64,000 nt of DNA from positions 47,749,682-47,813,681 of the forward strand of contig CM054059.1 of assembly GCA_028641055.1 (NCBI GenBank), given 5' to 3'. Positions 24,002 through 36,285 of this stretch are shown here, one piece after another; position 1 is the first letter of the stretch; each line of letters begins with the position of its first letter. The notes beneath the pieces were generated by a model that saw only the letters and a list, made by a program, of their open reading frames with translations, had not been told where the DNA came from and ran no database searches. This DNA comes from Alopecurus myosuroides (taxonomy: Eukaryota > Streptophyta > Magnoliopsida > Poales > Poaceae). The position numbers were made by a program, and so were the translations under genes.

Positions 24002-25077
24002 TTATTCAAAAAGTTCAAGAATTACACCCGGCCTCTGCGTCGTGAGATGCACACAACCGAAATCCGAAACTGAAAATAAACAGAGCGACAATGCTACAAA
24101 ACATCCGTTGTAGGCTGTCGATGCTATGGAGCCTCTATCCGTAGATAGCGGCCATCCATGTGGGATAAAAATATCCCTCGCCACCTGCTCCAGTCGTGCA
24201 CATGCCTCCATAAAAAGGCATCGTAACTCCCCTCGCTGTAATGTGGACCACGAACGGAGAATACATGTGCTCCTGAATAGAACCTGTATACGAGAAAAAA
24301 AATTATCATTGAAAATCTTGTCATTTCTACATAGCCAGAGCGACCAAATAACGGCAAGCGCTCCTACCCTAATAATAGTCTTAAATCGTTTATCAACCCT
24401 ATTTAACCAATATCCGAATATGTTCGCAACGGAAGTAGGGGGATATAGATTCGAAGCCATTTGGATAGCGGACCATATAGAACGCGCAAATGTGCAATTA
24501 AAGAATAAGTGTTTAATTGTCTCATCATGAGAACAAGAAACACACTTAGAGCTCCCATGACAATTACGTTTGACAAGATTATCCTTTATGAGTATGACCC
24601 CCTTACGAAGGTACCACGCGAAGATCTTAATCTTCAGCGGCACTTTCATACGCCATACATTTTTTAAGATATCGACTGGCATATCCGATTGGATCAGAGC
24701 CCTGTACATGGAATCCACCGAGAACATCCATTCTTAGTGATCTTCCAACGAAATTCATCAGCGTCGGGTGTAAGAGTAACCCTCGTTAATCTATCAACCA
24801 GGTTTTGCCAAGACGCAAGTCGAAGCCCGAGTAAATCTCGTCGGAACGTAACATTAGGAGGTGATGTTTGCATGACCGTAGCCAGCGTATCATCCTTATG
24901 TCGCGCTATCGTGTACAAGGCCGGATACTGTTCTCTTAGTGTGGTATTACCTAACCACTTATCCTCCCAGAACCGTATCTGTGATCCATCCTTAATCTTA
25001 AATACCCCATAGAGAAAAAACTTATTTTTATTCGCCATGAGTCCAGCCCAAAAGTGTGAATCACCTGGTTTCCACAT
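24002..25077 (-). pseudogene. LINE ORF2: C-terminal region with zf-RVT zinc-binding domain
   Basis: One frame, 24694-25077, reads IKDGSQIRFWEDKWLGNTTL, a motif common in plant LINE C-termini. A frame change near 24700 leads to 24002-24727 with WRMKVPLKIKIFAWYLRKGV and the Cys/His finger CVSCSHDETIKHLFFNC, the zf-RVT domain. The frame ends just before the A-rich tail. Confidence 0.85.
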
Positions 25078-25128
25078 AACCTGTGATATTGCTTTCGAAC
25101 CTATGTATTTACGTTTCAGGATGGTCTG

Positions 25129-26834
25129 TCATACGCCATCTTCGGTAAGTAGTTTAAAAATCCATTTACCAAGTAGTGCTGAATTCTTGACTTGCAGGTC
25201 ATGAATACCAAGCCCTCCCTGATCTCGTGGACGACAAACTACATCCCATCTGTCCAATCGATATTTCTTTTTCTCGTTGTCACCCTGCCAAAAGAATCTT
25301 GATCGGAAGTAATCCGATTTTTTTAGGACTCCTTTAGGTAACTTGAAGAATGGTATCATATACAGTACCATATTAGTAAGGACTGAATTAATGAGTACCA
25401 GTCGTCCACCCAGTGACAACAATTTTCCTTTCCAACTAGCTAGTCGTTTCTGCAAACGCTCTTCGACTTGAGCCCATTCTGCATTATCAATCTCCTGTAA
25501 TGTATTGGTATTCCCAAATACTTAATAGGAAACTGACCTTACTCGCAACCAAATAGCTCGGTATACTGTGCAACTGCATCTTGTGCCTCGCCAAAGCAGA
25601 ACAATTCACTTTTATGGAAATTAATTTTTAATCCGGATAATCGCTCGAACGCTAAAAGAATTAATTTCAGATTCGCCGCTTTCTCCAAATCGTGTTCCAT
25701 GAAGAGAATTGTATCATCTGCATATTGAAGGATAGACAATCCCCCATCGACTAGATGTGGAATTACTCCCTCAATTAGGCCATTTTCCTTGGCTCGATCG
25801 ATCATGATTGCTAACATATCTGCCACAATATTAAACAATACGGGCGATAGCGGATCACCTTGTCTCAAGCCTTTCTTAGTTTGGAAGTATCGGCCAACAT
25901 CATCATTGACTTTGCTAGCCATGCTACCTCCAACTACGAAGCTGCGAACTAGAGTACACCACTCCTCTGAAAATCCTTTCATTCTCAGAGTCTGTTGTAG
26001 AAACTCCCAATAAACTTTATCATAGGCCTTTTCAAAGTCTATTTTAAGAAGTACCCCATTAAGCTTTTTCGTGTGCAACTCGTGTACGGTTTCGTGTAAG
26101 GTCACGACCCCATCTAGGATATTCCTACCCTGCATAAAAGCAGTATGTGTAGGTTTTACCACATGATCTGCCACTGAATTTAGCCCAATAGTTGCAACCT
26201 TTGTAAAGATTTTGAAACTAACGTTAAGAAGGCAGATTGGTCGGTACTGTTGTATCCTTTCTGCGTTCAAAACCTTAGGTAACAAAACGATTTCCCCAAA
26301 ATTAAGGAGATACAACTCCAGATGTCCACTCTGTAAGCAATCAAACATCTCGATGAGATCATGTTTAATGATTTCCCAGAAATGCTGATAGAACTCCGCC
26401 GGACAACCATCTGGACCAGGTGCCTTATTATGTTCCATTTGGAATATAGCCTTCTTTATCTCCTCTTCAGAGAAGGGAGCATTAAGAAAAGCGTTTTCTT
26501 CCATTGAAACTTGGGGAATATCATCTGTGCGGCTCTCATCCATGGTAATACTACCTACTTCAGGAGCCCCAAACAGATCTTTATAGAACTTTGTGATATA
26601 GGCCTTGAGAAACTCTTGTCCCTCAATGATACCTTCATCCTGATGGAGACATTGAATCCGTTTTTTCCTATGTCTGCCATTGGCAACATTATGAAAATAC
26701 CGAGTATTCGAGTCTCCTTCGAGAATGAATTGAGCTTTCGATCTCTGATACCATTTGAGTTCCTCTTCCCGCAACATTTGTGCTACTTTTGCATTGGATT
26801 GACTTTTTAGTTCATTCTCTTGCGTAGATAGCAA
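25129..26834 (-). pseudogene. LINE ORF2: reverse transcriptase
   Basis: The open part, 25539-26834 (431 codons), holds the non-LTR RT domain. It contains FILEGDSNTRYFHNVANGR, HNKAPGPDGCPAEFYQ, FRPI-like YRPICLLNVSFKIFTK, LKIDFEKAYDKVYWEFL, GLRQGDPLSPVLFNIV and the catalytic LQYADDTILFME. After a break around 25456-25538, the thumb/connection part continues at 25129-25455 (LASWKGKLLSLGGRLVLINS, RFFWQGDNEKKK). The YADD box is intact, but the frame is not. Confidence 0.92.
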
Positions 26835-27251
26835 CCTAGTTTCAGCGAGGCGATCTAACTCATCGATAATGGAACAAAGACGCTATTTCTCCTTCTTTAA
26901 CATCCCGGTCGTATGTCTCGCCCAACCACGGAGATATTTACGCACATTGGGCATTTTATTGTTCCATCTCTGTATCGGGTTATCACCTAAGACCGGTTTG
27001 CACCAGACTTTCTTTACTAGTTCATCAAAACCGTCTCTCAAAAACCAACCTAGTTCAAACTTGAACTGTGCCTGGCCTTTTGGTTTTGATGTGCCAGTTT
27101 AAAGTAGAAGGGGAGCATGGTCCGACAAAGCCTCAATGCGTTCTAGAGCGCGTACCGTGACCAAAGGGAAATTATCTTCCCAATCGGTACTCATTAATAC
27201 GCGGTCTAGTTTCTCGTATGTCGGCTCCGGCAGACTATTTGCCCAGGTGAA

Positions 27252-27797
27252 CTACCGTCCGGTCATGTACACCTCTCTCAAATCCAAGCTATCAATGACA
27301 GCGTTAAATAAGAAAGGCAAATGACCGTCAAACCGTCCCCGACTTTTCTCGTGTGGGAACCTCAGCAAATTAAAATCTCCTCCAATTAAAATTGGATGTG
27401 GATTATTATTCGCCAAGTTAACCAGCTCACGTAGAAAAACCTCCTTAAGCTCCTCCTGGGCAGCACCATACACGGCGACTAAACTCCATATGAAGTTGTC
27501 GGCACGGTTACGGAGGTGTAGTTTAATATGAAAATCACCATCCGACCTTGCTAACACATCAAAGGAGTCAGTTTTAACGCCTAGTAGAATGCCACCCGAT
27601 CTACCACGTGGAGGGATAGAGTGCCAAGTGAAGTCTAAACCCCCTGAGAGGCGGTTCAGAACACTCGCTTGGAAATCTCTCCTTTCGGATTCGAAGATCG
27701 CCACAAACTCCAAATTGTGATCCTTGACGTATTGTGCAATATTCAAATGTTTAGCCAAGCCACCAAGACCTCTGCTATTACTGAATAAGCCATTCAT
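27252..27797 (-). pseudogene. LINE ORF2: AP endonuclease domain
   Basis: 181 codons begin NGLFSNSRGLGGLAKH, the N-terminal endonuclease motif (usually WNxRGL). FVAIFESER follows with the metal-binding Glu, then SGGILLGV, and finally ILIGGDFNLLRFPHEKS with the catalytic GDFN. The domain nicks target DNA for insertion. The C-terminal end (SDHxP region) is reached only through frame changes between 27251 and 26835. Confidence 0.85.
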
Positions 27798-27826
27798 CGG
27801 GAAACAATTGGGTTTTTAGGCGGTCT

Positions 27827-30151
27827 CTAGGAATATCGCGGTGAGTGTTTCCGTTTTTGTTTGGCGGTTTTGGATTTCCGGCCGGAAGCATAGAGATAAA
27901 ATAAAGATCCTAGCCCGTCCTCATCATCCATCCCCACCTCAGTCAATTCCCCCACAAGATGTGATAAAAGTTGTCCATCTGAAGAGGCATACGCTGAATC
28001 ATCATCCATATGAGGTATATCCATCCTAGCGGAAGAGCTCGGTTTGACCGTTAAACGGTCAAATTCCATGTGCTTCAACGCATTATCGTGACTTCCGAAT
28101 CATTCTTCCCTAATGAAACACCGATAGCACCTAAACTAGATGATATCTTTGCATTGGAAAAAGGAAGAAATGAAGTATGAGCAGAAGACGTACCCAAGGT
28201 CGAAGACGAAAACAATGTCGCTTTCCGCCGCATGGCCTTGAACATAGCATCCTCATCAGTCGGTGTAGCCCCGTCCGCTGCAACAAAGTGGCGAGCACTA
28301 CGTCTCAACCCCTTCTTTGGTTGCCCATGATCCACAGAGGGAGGCGCCACGGCGGAGGGGGGAAATGGCGAAGAAGATACCCCCCTCCCCGACCACATCC
28401 ACCGGACCGCAACCTGCTCGTGGTGGCGTCACCAACGGTGCTGACACAGTCCCCTGCGCGGCGGCCAGCTGTGAGACGCACCGCACAGGCGACTCCTGCG
28501 TTGTGCAAACAGCGGACGCCGTCCGTGGCGGTGTGACTGCAGGCCCACCGCCGCGCCCGGGAACCGCAGGCCCGCCGCCGCTGATGACTGTCGCCTGGGC
28601 GACGGGCAGCGAAGTCCCGCCCACCCCAGCCGTGGCCGGCCCAGCCAGCGGGCTGGCAGCCTCCAGCGGCCCAGTGGCAGCAGGCGCGCGCCCGCAGCCC
28701 GCCGTCGCCTGAGCAGCTGCTAGCTGCTCGCCGCCCGCAGCAGCAGCCACACGCCCACCGACTGCCGCCTGTGCGGCTGGGAGCATCTCGCCGCCACACC
28801 CCGCAGCAGAAGTCCTGGAAGGCGAGTGGGCCTCGTCCAAACGCGCGGCGAAGTCGCAGGAGACATCCGCCTGGGCGACAGCTGGTCGCTGCCCGCCTAC
28901 AGTCGCCTGAGCAGCAGATAGCGGGGTGCCACCTGCACCCTGCAATCCACCAGAAGATGCCGCGCTCCTCCCTGCAATCCCGGCAATAAAGCCACCCGAG
29001 GAATGCATCAACCGCACAATTTCCTTGCCCCTAGGGGTAGTAGGATACAAGTTAACTGGCGTTAATACATAACTCTGCAGTAGCTCCATCGCCTGAGAAC
29101 GAACATGATCACCGCCATCCGCAGTGGGTGCATCGATAGCCATACTCGCTGCACCATCCGCGTCTCGGTCAGGGACAGTAGAAGAGCCAAGCATATCAGA
29201 CTCCCGCACACCCCGAGAAGAGGACTCCGACGGCACTCTCAAGTCCCAGGCATAAGGCACAAAATCAGGCTCTGGCACATAATCCTCGGGCTCTGGGCGG
29301 AAAGTGAATCCATAGCCTTTCAGACGCAGCACACCATCTGTGTTAGTGTACGGACCTATCTCATCCACCTTATTGAACACCTCATCATCAGACAACGCCA
29401 TCCTCAGACGAACGATACCTCTATGACGAAGAGCCAACAGATCCACATCCAAAGTAATGCCGATAAGAGATCCCACCGCCCACAGGCCTAGGAAGTGCCG
29501 CAAAGGATTTGGAACCCCCTCCACATGAACCCAAGACTGCTCGAACTCAAGTTTTGGCTCAACGTCCTCTGGCTCCCACTTGCTGAACAATAGCCTAGTA
29601 GACTGTGATGGAACCCCGAAATCCATCCCATCGAATCTCTCCAACTCTGCCAGCGACGGGAACACCACCTTGGACCGGTTCTCACCAGCAGGTAGTGCCT
29701 CCCACTTCCACCTCGGAGTAGAGCACATACGAGCCACCGTCACCTCAACCTGCTTTGCCGTAGCGGCGGTGCCCACCACCGTAACCAGCGCGACAGGTCC
29801 ACTAGAAGCATCCGACTCCTGGAAGAGATCATCAGGAAACTAAGCGAACATCATGTGCTTGCTCCCCACTCCCCCAATAAACACCGCCGGCTTCGGAAGT
29901 CTGAGGGTGGGACACTTCTTCATGGGATGCTTCTTGGAGTCACAAACATAGCAGTAATGATCAACGGGGCAATCTCTAGTGGCATGAGTATCAACCCCGC
30001 ACTTCCAGCAGCGAGTCTTCCTCACCGGAGGCGCGGCAACGTCAACCTCCCCGGGTCCAGCGGCAACTAGCGCCAGCTGTTCAACCGCGGAAGTCGGTGC
30101 TATAGCCACCCCCTGTGAAGTCCCAGAACCCACAGCTGTGGGACTTGTCAA
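27827..30151 (-). pseudogene. LINE ORF1 (zinc knuckles and DUF4283-like domain)
   Basis: The frame entering at 30151 has two CCHC-like knuckles (CWKCGVDTHATRDCP and CYVCDSKKHPMKKCP). A single TAG at 29840 interrupts it. The same frame continues at 29779-28298 with a domain typical of plant LINE ORF1 (VVFPSLAELERFDGMDFGV, then WVHVEGVPNPLRHFLGLWAV). After that comes a long Ala/Gly/Pro-rich region with repeats of LPVAQATV / LAAAQATA. A frame change near 28300-28400 leads to the C-terminal part (28398-27827). ORF1 proteins bind the element RNA. There is no start codon at the 5' edge, so the copy is probably 5'-truncated. Confidence 0.8.
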
Positions 30152-30166
30152 GTTCCACGGTTCTTG

Positions 30167-30202
30167 TCACGGTTTTAATTCAAAACTAAAATAAAACCGT
30201 GA
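30167..30202. other. Short perfect hairpin beside the LINE target site
   Basis: Eleven-base arms (tcacggtttta and its complement) are separated by 14 bases. The hairpin lies immediately next to the right target duplication of the LINE. It is not a terminator-type signal in this context, and its role is unknown. Confidence 0.5.
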
Positions 30203-31235
30203 GAAGCATTACGGAGGATTTTGTTCAACTGCTAGGCCGACGCCCGCTCTACTTGTTGATTCCCGAACTACTATCGGCCATTAATTCGATTCGTGTGGTA
30301 CGTAGCAGCAGCGTATATCTAACGCGCGCGTGTGCGAGAGTTACGCCGGGGTGAAAGTGATACCGGTCACGCACACACGATTTTGCTCCCTCTGCCAAAG
30401 ATGCGGTCAGCGTCGTGTTCGTGTCACTGCGCTCCTCGATCGGATATATGGACCGCGAGTTGCATGGGAGGTGTCTTCCCCGATCGTCCTGCACGTCGCG
30501 CTGCCGGGCCAGTAGCTAGTCGATCGTTCGTTAATATCCTACTAGTGTCGGCGATTTTACTCCAAGTTTTCCTGCCTCGGTCAAACACGCCTTTTGCTCC
30601 TTGGGCGCACATGCACTCTCGAGATTCCGTCTTGCTATCGTACGTGGAGGAGAGGGGCGACCAAACACTGGTGGCAGAGATAAGGTATAGCTGCAGATGG
30701 ACGGGATCGGAAACGACGACGCTGCCGGCGGTAGTGTGTGTTTGTGATGGTTGGATCGACGCCAACGGAATGGCATGGCAGCAGATCGAGTTGCACGACC
30801 ATGGCCGGTGCCCGGTGGCCAATCACGTGATCGATCGCAGAGGAACCAACCGGCCGGGTAGAAAAGGGGAAAGCGTGCACCGGCTGGGCCTCGCCTCCCT
30901 CGCTCGCTGTCTACTGACCCTGTGTCTCACGAGCTGTCTGCCGCGTGCAGCTCACTCCCCACACTCTGACGCCGATTCGCTGACTGACACGGTCGTTCCA
31001 CGACCACTCCGGCACTCTGGTTGGTTGTGTTTTTCTTTATTTTACCCCGGTCCCACAACATCGGGTCTCACTCTCATCCTGGCTGGCCGGAGACGTGACG
31101 GTGAAGTCTAGCTTTCGAAAAGGAGTAAAGGAGTAGTGTTTTTTTTTCTCAATACAACGCGCCACGTGCCAGTCTGGTCCTATACGGCCATGTTGGAGGA
31201 CACACCTTGCCAAGTTGTGTGATCTAGGCAGGACA
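30203..31235. other. GC-rich spacer without recognised gene
   Basis: Long overlapping open frames occur on both strands, the longest 30332-31111 plus. None shows a recognisable domain, and the overlap suggests composition rather than coding. The sequence looks like non-repeat genomic DNA. Confidence 0.4.
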
Positions 31236-31246
31236 TGGCCTCGCTC

Positions 31247-31571
31247 TTTTTTCTTAACAGGGAATGACCCGGAAGGGCCTAGAACTGCATTAAAGAGGCG
31301 GCACAATTACATTGAGGACCTCGGAGAAAAGGAACTAACAACAGCGCCCTTAGAAATTACAACCAGGACCTTACAAAGATTACAAGAAAAGCAATCCAGT
31401 CCTTCTCCATTGCCACCGGTAGACCTTGACCTCCAGGCGCAGGCAGGAGTGACGCCACCGGGGACATCACCACTTGGGGCACCACCTCTGTTGTTCCCCA
31501 CTCCGAGATCGAGTGAGATCTTCCAGTTAAGGAAGAAGAAGCCCGGAGATCTGAAGAATCCGAGCATGGAG
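31247..31571 (-). mobile_element. Short poly-A retroposon (SINE or 5'-truncated LINE)
   Basis: 325 bp flanked by the 11-bp direct repeat TGGCCTCGCTC (31236-31246 and 31572-31582). On the minus strand the end reads CCTGTTAAGAAAAAA, an A-rich tail next to the target repeat. The interior has phrases such as gtaatctttgtaaggtcc, as in 3' ends of plant LINEs. No RT motif remains, so class assignment is open. Confidence 0.75.
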
Positions 31572-31582
31572 TGGCCTCGCTC

Positions 31583-33298
31583 GCTGCTACATATCTTACC
31601 AACTTCTATAACCGGTAGACTACGATTCTTAACCTGCGACTATTGTAGTACGGAAAATCTAACTTCAGAACGGTACACAAACCGGCTTACTCGCAGAACG
31701 CGGTGCACGCCATTGGATCGTCCGACAAACGCACGGTCGTGATTGAGCCGTTGTGCTGTGAAGAAAACCACCCCCGCGCATGCGTCGTGGCCACGTGGCG
31801 CGTGTTCAGACAAAGCATCGCGCATTTCATCCCCACGCCGAGCCCCCGTATAGGAAGTAACGACACTCTATTCCCCCCGGCGATTCGTGCTCCTGCTTCT
31901 CCTCGCCGACGCGATTTCTAGCCGTCGTTGCACAATCAGTCGGCGTCGTTGTGCTCAATTCGTCGCCCTCGCGCTGTGCCGGCGGAGCGGAAGCAACTGG
32001 TGGAGTCTCGCCGCCCATTCCCGTCAATTAAATCGCGCAACCTAGCTCGGGTGTGACTGATTCCGCATCGTTTCCTCTGATTCGAGGTGCTCGGGGGGTG
32101 TCCATCTCGCTGCGGGCTAGCCGGTGTCGCTCAAGCAGCAGGTGAGCCTATCTGCGGACGCCATCGCCGCGCGTCTCTATTCCTCTGACCCCGCCCTCTG
32201 TCGATTCTCTGTTTTCTCTACTACGCCTTTGTTGTTTGAGGGTTTCGAGGGTTTCTAATCAAGTGACGGTTTGCAGCAGGTGATCATCTCCGCGGATTCA
32301 TCAGCCGGTGGCGATCTAGCAGCAGTTGAGCATCTCAGAGTTTTGGGGTTGTTCTAGGGGGTGGTGAAGAGGTGCTTCCGCCCCCTTTATTTTTCGAACT
32401 AGCAATTGATTGTTGTTCAGTAGTTCGCATTGGCATATTTTTTGTTCGGAAATTGATGTTGTGTGTTTTACATTCACCAAATCCACTAAATGCAACTGTT
32501 CAATGTAGAGTACTTCAGTCAGTACTTGTTAGGCATGTGCATTGTTAGCTCATTCACCTTTTTCTGATTAATTGCTTGTCTCAATTTTGTTGGCATATGT
32601 GTGTATGTCTGGTGGACATGCTTATATCAATTAGGGCAGTTTTTGTGTTTTTTGGGGTTTTTTCTTTATGTGTTCGATGTCCGTGCTGTTTGCGTGTTTT
32701 TCGATGGCGTTATCAATCATGTCGTTGCGCCGTTTCATGTCGATTTGTGTTGGGCGCCTTAAGGTGTGCTTGTTTACATTGTCGACATAGTCATTTAGAA
32801 GACCTCGAGTCCATGCAATCTACAAGTTCCCTGGTTTTTTTTGTCACCAATAGTGTGTGTATAGTTATCAATGCGAAATCGATATTAGATAGGATACTAT
32901 CTCAATATTAGTTACCCACCTACTATTGTTGTAGTTATCCATCTGTTTATTGTATAGTTATCATCCCCAAATCAACATAGTTACCCTAATTGCTCTAGTA
33001 ATTTTCTCTCTCTTTCAGCATTGTTATTATTGAACACTTTTTAATTCTGAAACTTGTTTTTTACAAATTCCGGAGTGCATTCCCTTTTTGTGTTTTAGTT
33101 TGTGTTTTAAGTTTGTTTTTTTTTCAGATTAAGCACTTTCAGTAGCACGGTTGCGCCCTTTTGTTGATTTTTTGTTTCGTTAGTTGTCATTTTATGTGTT
33201 ATCAGGGCAAGCTTTGGTCACTTTTTATATCTTCTTGTCTTGCATTTTTCCCGATAGTAAGCAGTGCAACCTCTTTTTTGTTTTTGCAGGGAGTTACA
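31583..33298 (+). other. Leader and 5' region of the ULP1 cargo gene
   Basis: No coding exon was recognised. GC-rich blocks (31850-32350) with two GCAGCAG|GTGA donor-like sites are followed by AT-rich sequence ending in TTTTTGCAG at about 33290. This suggests one or more untranslated exons before ATG 33299. Four motifs agttaccc/agttatcc at 32863-32990 are the reverse complement of the GGGTAACT motif found further right. The left terminus of the MULE should lie in or before this stretch, but no inverted repeat could be identified. Confidence 0.4.
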
Positions 33299-36089
33299 AT
33301 GGTGAAAAAACGTAGTGTTATCGACGGTGCAAGTGTTCAGAGTCAGAGTGCTGCTGGTGGTAATGTGTTGAAGAAACGAAAGTATGTTGTTGTTTTTTAT
33401 GAGGACAGTGTAGCAGAGGGCAACAAACGTGTGCGGAACAGGGCTTCCCCAATTGCCATTACCAAGCTATACACGTTCTTCACACAAAAACAGAAAGATG
33501 CAGTGATTGATATGGAGCTTGGTAGTTTCCTTGACATCAAGTGCATCAAATTATATTATGGTGTCATCAAGTGGTTCGTAGAGAGATATGACAAAGATTC
33601 CCGTGAGTTTGTTATCCCTGGGTGAGGAAGAATACCTTTGAATGCACATTCAGTTTACCGTACTCTTGGCTTACCTCGTGGTCCCGAGCCTTTAGTCTAT
33701 GCTGTCAATGCGGAAACTGAGGCTTTGCTTGCCCCTGAACTTTTCCCTAGTGAAGGCAGTGCACCCTCTACCACTCGAGTTTTCGAGATTCTGAAAGGTT
33801 GATAGAAGGTGATTTGGCATTCAAGCAGGTTTGGTTGATGTATGTTGTTTTGACTATTCTTGCGCCTACAACGAAGAATCATGTTAGCAACAGGTGTTAC
33901 CCTATTATGGTGAGTATTTTTTGTTGTCCTTTTTTATATGTTTCTTTTGTGCTACTATGTTTTTTTTCTTAGGGGTTATTTTCAATATATTGTATGGATA
34001 ACTTCTATTGTTGTTCTTGGGTAACTCTTATCTATTTTCATGGGTAACTCTAGCTTAGCTGTATCACATAGAGTTGTGTATTACTTGTATAGTTTGTTTT
34101 TGGTTCTTCTGTCCACATTCTATGATTTTTAGTATTTGATTGATTGTTATTATTCTCTTTTATAACATGTTCTTCGTTTCCTTTTCTAATTTACGCAGGC
34201 TAACGTTGGCAATTTTACCAAGTACAATTTGTGCCAGTTTGTCGCTGACCGTTTGCACGCTGAGCTTTCTATTGGCAAATATTCTCAGGAATGTCTCTTT
34301 CACTTGCAGGTATGACCAATTTTTTCTTGCGGACTGTAACTTGTGCATGTGTTTGGTAGTTTTGACTTTGTCTTAGTTTATATGTTTTTTATTCTTCATT
34401 TTTCTCTCTAACATTTATCGTACGTTGACTCTCTTGATGTGAGTGGGTTGGGCCTCAACTTGCCGGATGGTCCTTTTTCTTGTAACATCTGGTCCAAAAA
34501 AAATATTGATGATGTTCTTTTGGCTGATTTGAAAACTGATGGGAAGTCATATGGAAAACTTGAGGTAACTTCTTTATGTTTCCTGTGGGTAATTTCCCTT
34601 TTTTGTTTCATCTGGTGCATAACTATTACTATTTCTGTAGGGTAACTTTCTCTTTTCCTTGTGAATAACTTTTCGCATTTTGGTTGGGTAACTATATGTT
34701 GTAATTATTTTCCACCAGCTTAAACCTGAGTTTGGTCTGAACTTTGCTCTTTTTGGTGGTGCTGGAGGTTTTAATAAGTGGTTCGACACATGCTTTGATA
34801 CGTCTTGCACAAACGAGGTATTCTAGCTATGTCCATACCTTTTTTTAAACTGACATGTCTTTTTTGTTTATTTATGCAACTGGTTATCACTTTTACTTCT
34901 GCTTATGTATTGATTTTTTATTTTTTTTATTTTCTGCAGGATGAGGAAGAGGTTTCTAACCTTATCGCTCCTTTTCCTTCTGGCATTGTTGGAGTAATAG
35001 GATCCCTTGTCGGTGGCCGGACGAAGTTGCATGGGAAAGCGAGAGCTGAAATGGCAAATCAGTTTGGTCATGTTGCAAAAAATATTCTATCTGGTGCTAG
35101 CTCGAGTGCCCCTAGCTCAAGTGCTCCTGTTGCGGGTGTTTCACGAGCATCTCCCGCCCCTAAGGTTGCACGTGTGCCCCCTCTGCCTAGTCCCGCCCCT
35201 AAGGTTGCACGTGCGCCTCCTCCGCCTATGGTTCCTAGGGCTACACGATCATCTCTTGCTCCGAGGGCTACCCGTTCATCCACTACTAGAAGAAACAATG
35301 TTTTCGTTGTGCTCCGGGAAGACTCTGAAATGCTTTCTGAATTGCCGGAGTCGGATAACGTTAGCTCTGATTCGGATCCAAGTGATGAAGATTGTGCAGA
35401 CCATTTTGTCCGTGCTGAAAGGGAAAACAAGGCAGTTCAAAGTGATAATGAGACTGAGCAACTAAACGATTCCGAGACTGGAACTGAAGAAGCCACTGCC
35501 CAAGACACGGCTTATGAAACATAACCTGACGAAGCCACTGCTTCTGAGTCTGAAACTCGGCTAATCAATGACTCTCAGAGTGAAGGAGGTCAATCTCTAG
35601 ATACTCCGGCTGACGCTCATAGCGATGGTGATCAAGATAATTCCCAGACACTCCCTTATGACAACCTTGTTAATGAGAAGAATGAAGGTGTTGCATCTGC
35701 AAGGTGTGAAGATGGTCCTTTTCATGCCGAGCATGTTTCTTCTGAACCTCCCCCTTCAGTTACCCCGTTGACTGTTGTTGCTACTGCTGTTATTGACGGA
35801 GTAATTACGTCAGGAGCAAATACACCTTTAATCTTTCCATCAGAGGGCATCACTAGCCAGTTGCAAGCAAGGGTTATCAGTGTGTACATTGTTTCATCAC
35901 GAAACGACGTTATTGACCTGCCAGCTTCTTCAGCTGCTGGAAAATTCCCTATCACCAATGTGTACAAGAAGCGTCAAAGCAAGAGGAAGCTCCAGACTGC
36001 TGCTCAGAAGGACATTGATATCAAGTGTATTGTTGCAAAAGATCTAGGCATCACTGATGCTATGATTAGACATACTGTGTCTGAGAAGA

Positions 36090-36245
36090 AAGAGAAGGCT
36101 GCGGAGAAGGCTAGGAAGGTCGCGGAGGAGGATGCAGCGAAGGAGGATGCGGAGAAGGTCGTGGAGGAGGCTGCGGAGGAGGCTGCGGAGAATGTTGTGG
36201 AGGAGGATGCGGAGAAGGCTGTGGAGCATGCCGCGGAGGATGATA
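36090..36245 (+). repeat. Coding Glu/Ala/Lys-rich imperfect tandem repeat
   Basis: The DNA repeats units like gcggagaaggtcgtggaggaggat, giving AEKVVEEAAEEAAENVV-type helical, highly charged protein inside the ULP1 cargo gene. Short coding fragments of the same type recur at 36690-36720. Confidence 0.7.
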
Positions 36246-36285
36246 CGAAGAAGCTTGCAAAGGGCAAAGTTGATGCGGGTCTAGA

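Larger units (their letters stand above)
23981..30151 (-). mobile_element. L1-type LINE retrotransposon, nearly complete
   Basis: A 6.2-kb element with ORF1 then ORF2 on the minus strand and an A-rich 3' end (t run at 23979-23987 on the plus strand). It is flanked by the 14-bp direct repeat GTTCCACGGTTCTT at 23967-23980 and 30152-30165. The repeat and tail are hallmarks of target-primed reverse transcription. The left part begins directly in ORF1, so the 5' untranslated region and probably some of the N-terminus are missing. Several stops and frameshifts make it inactive. Confidence 0.93.

Noticed and set aside
28298..28799. Ala/Gly-rich proteins near 28.3-28.8 kb as an independent gene
   Set aside because: They are the low-complexity region of LINE ORF1 and its antisense frames.
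30332..31111. A 259-codon plus-strand open frame beside the LINE
   Set aside because: Equally long frames overlap it on the minus strand, composition is GC-rich, there is no domain, no intron signals and no codon pattern. Treated as chance.
31583..32350. Left terminal inverted repeat of the MULE
   Set aside because: No segment here could be matched to an inverted partner, since the right terminus appears lost at the retroelement junction.
36004..36267. Minus-strand Ser/Phe-rich frames
   Set aside because: They are antisense images of the Glu/Ala/Lys coding repeat of the ULP1 cargo gene.
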